Positions 10,932 to 21,574 of a stretch of 64,000 nt of DNA are shown here, piece after piece (position 1 is the stretch's first letter; each line of letters opens with the position of its first letter). The notes beneath the pieces were generated by a model, which did no database searches, was not told where the DNA came from, and worked only from the letters and a program-made list of their open reading frames with translations. This stretch comes from Siderastrea siderea. Its lineage: Eukaryota > Cnidaria > Anthozoa > Scleractinia > Rhizangiidae. Both the position numbers and the translations under genes were made by a program. The stretch covers positions 4,721,001 through 4,785,000 of the forward strand of contig OZ034978.1 of assembly GCA_964030785.1 (NCBI GenBank), in the 5' to 3' direction.

Positions 10932-13900
10932 CTGAAAAGAGGAAAGATAAAAAAACCTCTGTTATGACTCTTTCGAACGGCCTGATTTGTGTCTGTCACC
11001 ATTCATGGAGAAATTGCTGTGTGCTCAAAGAATGTAACTATAGCATATGCTAATCCCCACCCGACAATCTAAATCCTGTAACATATTTTTCAGTATAAAA
11101 ATACTTTTTCAACGTCGTACAAAGTAAAAGTGCGTAGAACACGCGTTTTGACTGGTAGCTACTAGTCTTCGTCATGCAGGCGATCATATACTACTTTGCG
11201 TCTTTTTCAGAAATGAGTGATCGTTGATTAAACAAATAGTCACCTTTATGTTGCAACGGATAATTTTTCAGTCTATTTTCAGTAGTGTTGTTTACCTTGA
11301 ATTTCTGATTTGCTGATTTTCTTTCCATCTCCGACGCCAAAGGCCCTCCAGGCCGTAACCGCTTCGCCCGAAAACTTAAAGTTGTTCAGCAAGCTTACAC
11401 CATTGAGTTTTACATGAGGGAGTTCCACTGCGGTAACGGCGGCATCAACAAGAGCAACACGGACCCCGGTGACACCTCCATTCGAAAGGATGGCCGTTTT
11501 GAGTTCTTCGCCATTCCTCACGTCGTGGCCTTCATTGACGTACCTACGAACGTAAGCTTTGATGGCTGCCGCTTTTCTATCGCAAGCACCCTTTCCCCCT
11601 TGTGGGTCACTGAAATCGACTCCTAGGACATCGATGCCGGTAATGGCCTCCATCAAAGGGCATGACGCTAGCACAGCGGAACTATGATAACATCCAGCGT
11701 TATCTTGGCGTAGGAAGGCACTGTCGATCTCAGGATTCTCCTCTTTCAGTGTTCTCAAGGTATGTTCAATGATGCGCACTACAACAGAACTGTCTTGTGA
11801 TGTGTTGTCAACGATGTGAACAAAGCTCTGACTTTCAAAATGGCCATTCTTCTTCCTTACGACTACGCTAATATGCCAGGAAATTCCGCGCTTTGCAAAC
11901 CACTCAGACTGGGATTCCCTGTATTTCACTGGTAAAAACTTCATTGCCCAATCTTCCGTTATGAGGACAGTGGTCTCGTTTAAAGCTCTCAAGCACACCG
12001 TTCGTGCTGTGTCTTGTCTGACACTCCTCAGCTGGTGGGCTTTCCAGGACTGGATGGCATGGACTGCCTGGCTGTGTATGTACGAGAGGTCTTCGAGCTC
12101 TTCCGGAGTGAGCTTTGACTTGGCCAAGTATCTTTCTACACAGCAAAGGACGTCATTAATACTTTCACACTGTGAACACTTGAGACTGTGCTCGTGGAAG
12201 CAGAGAGATCTTAGTTCACTGTTCTTGCTATCGCTAAGGGCATATCGGCTGCAATGGTCAGCAACAGAAGAGCAGTCAGACACGTGAACCTGTGTTAACA
12301 GACAAAAAGTAGAAGATTTAGATTATTTATCTTATAATACAATACTTCCCTTTCCATATCATTTTTATGACAACTGTATAGACTTGCTCCAAGACGCTCG
12401 TAATTTCTTTGGGGTGTTGTTCCCCTCGGGGAGATAAGAGATAATGTATATGTAGCCCGCGATAGTGTATAATGCGCGCGAAATTAGCCGTTGTTTTGAT
12501 TCACGCAGGTGGACCGCGCACGCCTCCTCCATAACCAGAACCACTAACTTAATTGAAGCAACTCTAGAAACCGTGCTAAAATAACAATTGAAAAACAACA
12601 AATCTGATAAACAAGGTAAGCATTCTTCTATTCCCGCCTTGATCAGCCGAATAGTAATTTCTGTTTTCCAAGCGGAAGGAGAACAACGCAGCATCAGGTA
12701 GTGTACTAAATGCGCTTTATGAGGGAGTAATAATGGCCCCATAGAAATGCAGTTCACAACCCTTAAAATAGTCACCATTACCTTATAGTCAGCCTTTAGA
12801 TATTGTTTTCCTTCCTTCAAAGATACCTCCCAGATCTTCGCAGTATCTCTGTCTAGCCCTTTCTCCTTCAGACGTTCCACCATATCACACAGATCTTCAA
12901 AACCTTTTGCTCCATCTGCCGCAATGTAATCCAACCCCTGCAGGGATTTCCTCACAGTGGCCGCACAGGCAGACAGAACTCTAAACATAGTTGCTGGGCT
13001 GAAGGGTGTGAATCCTGTTTCCTCGCAGTAAGCCTGGTATTGCTTTGCAAGCCTGTTTGGAACCATCGTCCTGATGACATTTGGAGTTTCAAGTATCTTC
13101 CCAGAGGAGAGGCGAAGGTATCTCTGCCCAAACGGGAGATCCTGGATGACATGCGGGCTTGTTATGTAAGCTAGAAAGTGATCAAGCTGCGTGCTTTCAA
13201 CTCTCATCCTGAGGCTCCTTGTTCGGGGTACTTCAGCACCGCGCCCATACTGAAGGGAATGCAATCTAGCCATTTTGAACCGGTATTCAGTGAGGCCTGG
13301 TATATATCTTTGGATGGTTTTAAACGTCGTTAGGTCTCCCATGATTGATAATATTTGACGTCTTGTTTCCCAGCAAGATGCATTTCGGTACGACTCTGAC
13401 AGGGCTTCAAGATATTTTCGCTCCTCCTGTTGTTCTCCGATCCCGAGTTCCTTTTCGACTGAACCGGACGTTCTTACGGCCTCCCAGAGGTAGCCTGCAT
13501 CTCCTGGAGCGATAACGTTAAGACCAGCCACAATTAGAGACTTCGCCTTGGATACATGGCCAGCTCTCGTACGTTCGTTGGCTGCCTCCCATTTCTTTTT
13601 GTATGGTCCGACTGTACCAGCATCACATGAACGTAAGAAGTCATTCAGGAGCAAACGCTTTGCTGCTAGACTGGTAGTGTGTTGGTCGTTGCCACTGGAG
13701 GTTTCGCTGCTGCTCTCTTGAGAATCAGGCTGATACAGGCTGGTGTCCTCTATTGTCAGCTGGTGGACTGAATCGCTAAATTGAGAATCGGTCTGAGACA
13801 GACCTTCTTCTTCTATTGTCAGCTGACGCATTGAGTCAACAAGTCGATTGTCACCCTGGGACAGACCGTCGCCTTCTTTCGCCAAGTGGTGGGTTGAGCC

Positions 13901-14911
13901 ACCAAGCTGTTCTATGAATTCTTCACTGGTTACATCTTCTAGCTACGTGTTAAACAAAAAAACCCACATTAATTCAAGTAAAAAAAAATTAAGGACCATC
14001 TCATAGCTTTGCAGGATTAACTTGAAATTAAGTCATTTACAGCCCGTAGGCAACATGTAGAACATGCATAACGCCAATGGTGTACCGACGTTGAGGTTCA
14101 TGGATATATTCACTTCAAAAGCCAAATTAGATAGATTTGAAAAACGTTGATATACCTGTACAATAGCTTCTGATTTACCCTCTTCAGTCTCTTTGTCGCT
14201 AGGTTTTTCAATAGGCACTGAAGGTGACGCGACGTCTAGGGTTGGCAATGATACTTGCAATCCCTCCTCCAGCTTTCTTCTACACTGCGTGCATATTTCT
14301 AAAAAAGCGAACAAATAGCCATGGTTATCATGATCTACCTATAATAGAACATTAAAATATCTGTGACCGTAAAAAGTCTGTGACTTTGACAAAAGTTATT
14401 AGTTTTATTACGTTCGAATTTTTTTCATTTTCTTTTGGCGAGTAATCGTTGTTTTGTACATATAAATAATTTAGTAGTGCAATCAGAGAATCAGTAACGG
14501 GCTGAGGTTACTCAGTACACGATCTGCTTTGCCGTAAGCTGTAGTAGTAAGATAATGATATGGGTAAAACTCACGTGAGCCCACGGGGAGCAGCACTTGG
14601 GTCTGTTGGTAGAGCAGTTTGGCATGAGGAAGAGATATCCCTCTATTTCCTGACACTGACTCGCCATGGGATGACCATACACTCGGCGCCGTACAGTCGG
14701 TCTTATTTGAACGCCATCTGATGCCAAATTTGTCGCGATGTCTTGGACAGATCGTCAGATCAAGGTGACTTTCGCTGATATCAAAAATGCCTGTAAAACA
14801 AACGGTCACTGACTAAAGGCACTAACAAAGGAGCACGAAAATTGAGAGTCTGTGGAAAAAGTGTCGCTTGACCAGCCTCCATTTAACACATTAACGTTAT
14901 TATTATTATTA

Positions 14912-14951
<40 letters not shown>

Positions 14952-16387
14952 CATTATTGTTATTATTGTTAGTATTCTTATATAATAGATTATAATAGTT
15001 AAAAAAAGAAATGTTAAAAACATATCGACAGCGCTGACTAACTGTAAAAACTCGTGACTGGACTCCTCGCAATTTTTCTTCCTTTCAGTTAGGACGAAAT
15101 TTTTTTCCAAAACAACGTGGGAAGAAAAAAAGAGAAATTTAAACCAACAGACTTTAAGCTTGGTCCTTTTGCCAGTTTTTCGCATTGGAAAATCCATTGC
15201 AAATCATCGCCACCTCAAGCCTGCGTTTTGCACCGATGAACAATTTTTGCAGGAAACAAAAAGGCACTTGATCGCGTATAGGTCATTTATCTGCTCTCTT
15301 TTGAAGAATTTTAGCGATAGTATTTGCAAATATTTTCAAATATTTTCAAATATTTGCAAATATTTTCAAACCTCTTCTTCCGTCGTAGCCTGCGTAGCAA
15401 GCGTTTGCGAGGCTTTTTCCGCCTGTTCGAGGCATATTTTTGCACCTTTCCTTGGACCTTTACACGCTTAGTTTCTGTCTACGGTTTGAGACGAACAAAT
15501 TATTTCAAATTAGAAAAGAAAGGGTTTGGGGTTCACCCGGAACTACCTATGTTTATTTTCTTAGAATGCTGGTATTACCTAAATTGGCCAAAACTAGTGT
15601 GTGTCACGCTAAGTTTTAGTGTAACACACGAGCCACGAAGCTATCACGCGCGTCCCTTCATAATCATCTTGCTGAGCTTCCTGCGTTTTTTTTTTCGTCA
15701 ATCACATCTCAATGGAATGGAGTGTCAATAGAATTTTTCAGAAGTGCTGTTGCTTCAAGAGAAATTTTAGTGTCGCAAGGTCGTTGCGTGATTTCGTTTT
15801 GGCGACATTGACCTTTGACATAAGCGACGCACACCCCCAAGTCAATTAGGCAAAAGCTTGACAAGCTCTTTTTCTTATAAAAATTTGATACATTCGTACT
15901 TTTACTGTATATATAGGGTATAACTCGCCGAGTGACTTTTTCCTGACGCCTCATATCCAGCAGGCCAGCTCTTCGCGCAACAAATGGCGGTGCTGGAAAT
16001 GTGGCGATTGAAATTTGCAATGGCTTTTGCTGTCCTTTGGTGAAACCTGGCTATGCTAATATGAATACTTTATAGGCCTTTTCGCCTAAATCTGAATGCG
16101 TTAGAGACATACGTTTACTCACGCAGGGGAATCCGGCGTAGGAGTAAAAAATTGTTAATTAAGCGGCCAGTCTGTTGTGCGCACGTGGGCACCAACAACA
16201 TACCTGCTCTTGCCAGTAACAATTTCGCCTCGGAGTCTACAGTTGTGTCCCGAACCTTGTTAGAACGTAGATGTCCGTGTATGGCTTTGGTACATTTGGA
16301 GATAATGACGCTCTTGACATTAGCAGGATTGTCCACACTTGGACCGCATTCACCCCCTGCAATCTGCCCGTACTCACACGAGGCCAT
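10024..16387 (-). CDS. Six-exon DDE-type transposase of the 9.1-kb transposon, apparently intact
   Basis: I place exons at 16387-16207 (ATG at 16387; an upstream coding exon is possible), 14791-14572, 14298-14159, 13942-12782, 12289-11296 and 10931-10024. Reading frame is kept across every junction. The N-terminus has a CxxH...C...CxxC zinc-binding pattern (CPRHRDKFGIRW; QICTQCRRKL). A linker with two similar Q/S-rich repeats follows. The catalytic-looking core is ITEDWAMKFLP, FLRQDNAGCYH and DFSDPQGGKGACDRKA, giving acidic residues spaced as in RNase H-fold transposases. The C-terminus has a C2H2 finger (CPNEGCIKVYERH) and a block with RFTEAQKKYLEEKF and FSSEEFLTAQQIQSFFSR. I have seen similar cnidarian predicted proteins, but the transposon family name is unknown to me. 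That the three acidic residues are catalytic is inference. Confidence 0.75.
11296..12289 (-). CDS. Exon 5 of the long-TIR transposase (catalytic core)
   Basis: The acceptor TTAACACAG precedes codons for VHVSDCSSVADHC, and the donor is CAAG|GTAAAC. This exon carries the candidate catalytic acidic residues: D in ITEDWAM, D in FLRQDNAGCYH, and D in GACDRKAAAIK. A Cys/His cluster near its start (SLCFHEHSLKCSQC) may bind zinc. Confidence 0.75.
12782..13942 (-). CDS. Exon 4 of the long-TIR transposase
   Basis: Acceptor ...CGTAG and donor TATAAG|GTAATG. It begins LEDVTSEEFIEQLG, contains a twice-repeated segment with QLTIE, and ends YLKADYK, which joins exon 5 in frame. The open frame runs on to 12365 past this donor, but that part is intron. 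Confidence 0.7.
14896..14971. repeat. (ATT)n microsatellite in an intron
   Basis: ATT triplets with G and C interruptions, inside intron 1 of the long-TIR transposase. Apparent frames of poly-Asn or poly-Ile here are artefacts. Confidence 0.95.
14972..16206. other. Large intron 1 of the long-TIR transposase
   Basis: Contains a short AAATATTT(T/G)C tandem stretch near 15320-15370 and otherwise nothing recognisable. The splice limits follow from exons 1 and 2. Confidence 0.45.
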
Positions 16388-17184
16388 GTGCAGGTGCTGC
16401 TTACACAGCTCTCGTTTTAAGAGCCAAAATTCTGAAAAGTACTTCCACTGGTCCTTCCACAGATTAAATTGTACTTTTTCCAGTAAAACAAACAAACAAA
16501 CAACGACAACAGTCTGATCAGCAATATCGAGTGTATTCTGTAAAGCCCCGGGATTAAAGCTGTTTTCTTTGCTATGTAACCTTGCCGCTTCCAGGATGTT
16601 GTTCCGTCGTTTCCTCGGGTGTTTACTAGTATCGAGGTTTACGTGTCAGCCGTCGAAGGACGGTTTCAGTTTCAAAGTTACGCAGCAAAACGCAGTGGTG
16701 TAACAAGAAGAGTGTCACGGTGAGATACATTTTAAGTACGAAAGGCTACTGATACCCGCGTGTTTGTTTGATTGTATACATGTTCGTTATAAACTATTTG
16801 ACAATTTGGCTTACAGGCGACATGCCGGGCTCCATCAGCGATCTCGCTCAGTATACTAAACAATACTGTTCTGCTTGACCAGGAAAGCATTGCACAGGTA
16901 AGGAAAATTTCCTAATCATTCGGAAAATCGGCCTTAACTTCATTCTTGATGCTGCATTTAACAACTGTAAACGAACTTTGTATGTATACCACGAAACTGT
17001 TCACGATTATGTAGAGCGTCAAATTTCAATATTTATTTATATATGCACTTGTCCCATTTTCTTCACAAAGATCACCGTTTCCTTTCGGTGGAGCTGCATG
17101 ATTCAATCGCCTAGTTTTCTCCGCTTGAAAACATTATAGGAAAGGAAACTTACCGGTATTCCGGCAAAGGAAAATCATATGTTT
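16388..17184. promoter_or_regulatory. Presumed promoter/5' region of the long-TIR transposase
   Basis: Lies between the first coding exon and the right TIR. It must hold the minus-strand promoter if transcription starts inside the element. I see no clear TATA box, so this call rests on position only. Confidence 0.3.
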
Positions 17185-17783
17185 AGAAAGCCCTTCGTTG
17201 AGTTACCATTATTGTGAAAGGTTAAATCAACGTTCGCAGTCCTGAAGTGACCTGTTTTGAAACCGCTCTCAAAATTCGCCGTTTTATTTGTCCCAATTTT
17301 TTTTTTCACAGATGTTTAATTCAAACTACTGTCTTTCCTCGGAACATAGTCTTGTAGAGTAAAGCCATGTACCAGAGCGCTTTTTTTGACCTTGAATTTA
17401 GCCAAAAATTGGGTTGTCGTAACCACCGTTGGAGGGTATAGATTTAAAAATTCCGTCAAAAATTCAAGTTTGCGTTTCATCTAATTTTGACACCACTACA
17501 AAGGCGAGGAAATAACTCCTTTTAACTCCCTGGGTTAATTTTTTCTAGAACGCTTTTAATGTGTGAACAGGAGATTACGGAAAAGTCCCGATTTTGGCGT
17601 TGATTTTGACTGCCGCCATGGGCAAGATACGAAAATATTCACGAAAAAATAAATAAAGATCTAAACGACCCGAAACTTATATTTTTAGAACTAGTTCACC
17701 AAGGCCTTTATTCTGGCAGATTTTGGGAAAATCAGTTTTTTCTATCTTGCATACCCTTAGTCGGTTCTTACAGCGAACCGCTC
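17185..17783 (-). repeat. Right terminal inverted repeat of the 9.1-kb transposon
   Basis: Reverse-complement partner of 8675-9280. The outer end is CTTACAGCGAACCGCTC followed by TTAA. Confidence 0.85.
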
Positions 17784-17787
17784 TTAA

Positions 17788-18190
17788 TACCTTCCAAAGG
17801 GCTTTTCAGGTATTTATAAGTACATAAAACTGAAATATAAAAAAAAATTAAAAAGGGCTAGAAATGCATGTTCCACCCTTTGCCAATAGCAGTGGCAATA
17901 CTGCTATTGCCACCTTAGTCTCTTCTTCTGAAACAGAGAACAGAAGTTAGTGGTAGGCCATGTGTCCGTTATATTTGCTTTGTCTTCCCTGTCTTTTTAT
18001 CCTTTTGTCTAGCTAGTAATTGATTATAATCTTATCATATAAAACGAAGAAGGGTTAACAACTGGAAATCAATACAAACTTGCAGTTTAGATTGCCATCA
18101 ATAGGCAGTTTTAAGAAAAAAGGCAGCAATAGCATGCAGCAGCACAAGCCATTACTTAAGATCTTATATTGTGAAATTAAATGTGAAAGG
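17788..18190. other. Unassigned A+T-rich intergenic DNA
   Basis: Flank between two TTAA-targeted transposons. A small inverted pair (TTGCCAATAGCAGTGGC / GCTATTGCCACC) occurs near 17880-17915. Nothing else was seen. Confidence 0.4.
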
Positions 18191-18197
18191 ACAATAA

Positions 18198-18490
18198 TTC
18201 AAAACAAAGCCCAAACCCATAATCAATCAGTGTGAATGTGGTCACTCACAGCTTGAAGACCTGATAAAGCTGTCACTCTCAAACTGTACCAAGCATAACA
18301 ATCTCACTTTCTGAAATCATATGTTAGACTTCAAACATGATCATTCAAAACAAAGCCAAAACCTATGATCAGTCAACGCGAATGTGGTCACTTGCAATGG
18401 TACAGCAGCTTGAAGATCTGACAAGAAAGCCGTCACTCGCAAACTGTACCAAGCATAAGGATCCCACATTATGGAATTGCATGTTAGAGT
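18198..18490 (+). repeat. Direct duplication, two units of about 145 bp
   Basis: 18198-18325 and 18345-18488 share AAAACAAAGCC, GAATGTGGTCACT, CAGCTTGAAGA, ACTGTACCAAGCATAA and ATGTTAGA, with an extra 15 bases in the second unit. The piggyBac element is inserted 20 bp after unit 2. Confidence 0.75.
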
Positions 18491-18515
18491 ACAAACACTA
18501 CCAATTGCAGTTTAA

Positions 18516-21232
18516 CCCTTGCACCACTGGCCATTTTGAGCCCGCAGTGCCCAGAACACTGGCCATTTTTGGGATTTTCATAAAAAATGGCCACTGTTAA
18601 GGAAACTGCAATTTTCACCATGAAGGACACATTTTCATAGTAAGAAACCTATACATATTTGAAAAGATGATTAAATTTTCTTTCTTTTGAGAATATAACA
18701 ATGCTTTTAGGATTAACAGGTATTAAGATATTTATGTTCAAAGTTTGCAAATCCAAAAAACATGATTTTGCTACAAATACATTTCATGGTTGCTGACATT
18801 TCTTTTGTTTTTGTTACTGACAAACTACCTTTGTTCCACAGGATAACTTCAAAACATTCACTAACAAGCTTAGCAATCTTGCTGAAAAATATATGCTAAA
18901 AAATATTTTATGGTCTTGCTGAAAAGTCTCATGAAAAACCATTTCTTTCAAAGGAAAGTACAATGTCTTTATTGCACAAAGCAAGGCTTGTAAACTACAA
19001 TTCTAACTGAAAATTAAAATATTTTAGAAGCATAACAAAGTGTGAAATCACCAAATAGGTGAACAACAGGTTGAAGTGTCATTAGTCATGGCCAGTACTG
19101 TATTATCAAGTACAAAACAACCAGATAGGCAGAAGGTGAACTAAGAATTTCAGTACTTATAGCCAATACTGTAGTTTTGTGTGATAATCAAAGAAACAGT
19201 TTTCCTCAGGACCTCCAATGCACAGATAAACATTACAAAACACACACTTGAAGGTGGTTTTTCTGCGCTTGGAAAGGATGCCATCATGTCTTCTTTTTGA
19301 CTCTTTGAACTTCTTTTCGCAAACTGCACAACGATGGTTTGTACCTTCACCCTTTACAGGAAAATGTTCCCCAACTTCGTGCAGGCGCCCAGGGATCTCC
19401 TCACCACTTCTGCGCCGTTTGCTTGCAGAAAGGCTGCTGTGTGTCTGGGGAAAGTTCCCAACTAGCTGTATGCACAGTTCTTCTTGAAAGCTCAGGAGAT
19501 CTCTTTTGCGCCTTCCTCTGGGAAGATGTGGAATAACGTGACCCTCCAAGATGTACGCATTGTAGATGGAAATCATAACAATCTTCAAAAATACTCGCAG
19601 ATACCAGCGTTTTTGCTTTTTAGCTTTATTTAGCGATGTCATTTGGTCACAGAGATCAACACCTCCCATATAGGTATTGTAATCTTTAACAATTTCTGGT
19701 TGGTAGATCTTTTTCGTTACCCATCGCCCATTCACCTTTTCACGTCTTTGCACCACTTCTTGACTTTGTGCACGCTCACCATCACTTCCTGAATCCTCTG
19801 AAGAATCTAGGCCAACCCAAACAGGAACATCAGGTGGGGCATGAATTGTACTAAGAAAGTATACATCTTTCCTGCCCTTCCATCTGAGAGCAAGACTGTT
19901 AAACCAACTGAGCCAAGCAACTTCCCCGCGCTTAGAAAGTTTCTCACGTTTGAGTTCCTCGGATGGATAATTTTTTCTTGGCCTTGCTGTGCCAGCAGCC
20001 AAAATTCCTCTTTCTTTCAAAAGTTTAAACAAAATAGGGCTGGTGTAGAAATTGTCCATATACAAGTGGTGGTTGGAATGAAATAAATCCTCCACCAGCT
20101 CCATAACAACAGCTCCCGTTTTTCCAACATTGCCCACTTCCCTATCATTCTTTCCTGCATACATAGTAAAGTTCTTACAGTAACCAGTTTTAGAATCACA
20201 AAGCATGAAAAGTTTTACACCAAATTTCACAGGTTTATCTGGCATGCGGACTTTAATCGTGAGTTTTCCCTTGAACGGGATCATGGCCTCATCTACAGAG
20301 ATTTGTCTTCCACAATTGAACATAGCTTTAAACTTTTGAACGACAGTGTTATAAAAATGTCTAACCTTGTAAAGCGGATCTTTCTTCTCCTCTTCTGTCA
20401 ATACATGTTCAGGATCGCAAAAGTAAATGTATTTCTTTAGTTCAAAGAAACGGTCTCGAGATGACAAAATATTCCTGACTCCAGGCACATGAAAAATCTT
20501 CGTTCGTGACGCGGAAAGGAAGAGGCGCTCATCTCTTGGAACAACAACAATGTGATTCGAAATAATCAACATCGCAATAAACGCTTTCATTTCTTCTCGC
20601 GAGACTGGCTTCCAATTCCTTGCTCCTTTCGCCACTGCATTTTGGTTTGTAAACATAACAATGTCATCGATAGTTTGTCGATCAATAAAGAGATCAAAAT
20701 AATCGGCAGCTGTAGCAGAATCTTGCATATTCCTTGTAGGGCCACTTTGGAGTTGAAAAACACTGGCGTCTTTTTCGTACCATCCTCGCGTCCACTGAAT
20801 ATTATCGGGCATGTTAAAAAACCTTGGAAATCTTCATCGCCAGAATCGCTGTCGAAGAGCTCTTCCAAATCACTGCTTTCAGCCTCAGAAAATATGTCCG
20901 ATCCAGACGAATCTTCCAGAGAATCTTCGGAAAATACTTCTTCATCATCAGAAGACATTTTAAAATGGCGCACGAAATCAGCTGTTAGCGCGCGGAGCTA
21001 AAAAACCCGAAATATGTCGAAAAGTTTGTATGGGAAGCAATGGCTTCCTTCACACCACATGGTCAATCTACCCCTTTCCTGTGCATTGATCAATGCTTAG
21101 ACCCCCCTATTGTCAGAATAGCTTGGATCCAGGCTCTCAGAGTGGGTAACGTAAAATGGCCGGTTTACCGGCCACTGCGGTTATGCGGAGTATTACTTTT
21201 GGCCGGAAAACCGGCCAGTAGTGGTGAAAGGG
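18516..21232 (-). mobile_element. Complete piggyBac element with TTAA flanks
   Basis: The ends are inverted: CCCTTGCACCACTGGCC at left, and CCCTTTCACCACTACTGGCC when read inward at right. TTAA lies directly outside each (18512-18515 and 21233-21236). Subterminal GGCCATTTTTG and GGCCGGT..ACCGGCC motifs are repeated. The only gene is the minus-strand transposase. The element is 2.7 kb, a usual size for the family. Confidence 0.9.
19157..20958 (-). CDS. piggyBac transposase (PGBD-like), one frameshift near the N-terminus
   Basis: The main frame (20812-19157, 551 codons) contains the DDE_Tnp_1_7 core with the three family aspartates in ISVDEAMIPFKG, LYMDNFYTS and GGVDLCDQM. It ends in a Cys-rich zinc-binding tail (CAVCEKKF ... 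FKCVFCNVYLC). Upstream, an acidic N-terminus typical of the family (MSSDDEEVFSEDS) starts at ATG 20958 in another frame. The frames part at a T-run near 20815-20820, where one missing T explains the shift. A shorter protein could still start at MPDNIQWT. The enzyme would excise at TTAA by hairpin intermediates. All three aspartates are present, so damage is confined to the N-terminus. Confidence 0.9.
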
Positions 21233-21244
21233 TTAATGAAAATA

Positions 21245-21560
21245 CCATTAAAAGCTTGTTAAAAACCCATGAACCCATTTTTCATGGTCATGAAAATGGA
21301 GATTCCCCATTTCATGGCCTTTGTCAAGCCCATGAAAATTCCATTAAATATTATCTGACTTAATTCATGACCCATGAAAAATCTTTCATGCCCATGAAAA
21401 TTCCATGAAATATTACGTGATTTAATTGATGACCCATGAAAACATATTTTATGGCCATGAAAATCTTGGACCACACCAAAGTTGATTTCATGGGGCATGA
21501 AATTTTCATTGCGCCCATGAATTATCCATGAATTATCCATGAATTACAGGTCATGAAAAT
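21245..21560. repeat. CCATGAAA-rich short inverted and tandem repeats
   Basis: CCCATGAAA, TTTCATGG and ATGAATTATCC recur about 20 times on both strands, so the block is self-complementary at many offsets. Two longer sub-units share AAATATTA(T/C)(C/G)TGA and TTAAT(T/G)(C/G)ATGACCCATGAAA. It abuts the right TTAA of piggyBac. Confidence 0.8.
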
Positions 21561-21574
21561 TAGGGTAAGGTACA

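Larger units (their letters stand above)
8675..17783 (-). mobile_element. Complete 9.1-kb DNA transposon with ~600-bp TIRs and TTAA flanks
   Basis: Both ends read inward GAGCGGTT(T/C)GCTGTAAG, then AACCGACTAAGG, and remain alignable for about 600 bp (about 8675-9280 and 17185-17783). Each end is flanked by TTAA (8671-8674 and 17784-17787). This fits a TTAA target duplication, but the shared TATTAA makes the exact border ambiguous. Inside is one minus-strand gene of six exons encoding a zinc-finger/DDE-type protein, and no other gene. TTAA targets are known for piggyBac and Kolobok. The encoded protein does not resemble piggyBac, and I cannot place it in a named superfamily by eye. The two arms are more similar in the outer 540 bp than further in. 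Confidence 0.85.

Noticed and set aside
12365..12781. C-terminal extension of the 506-codon frame
   Set aside because: A clean donor after TATAAG at 12782 joins in frame to the next exon; the extension is intron.
14806..15197. Asn-rich and Ile-rich frames
   Set aside because: Produced by the ATT microsatellite in an intron.
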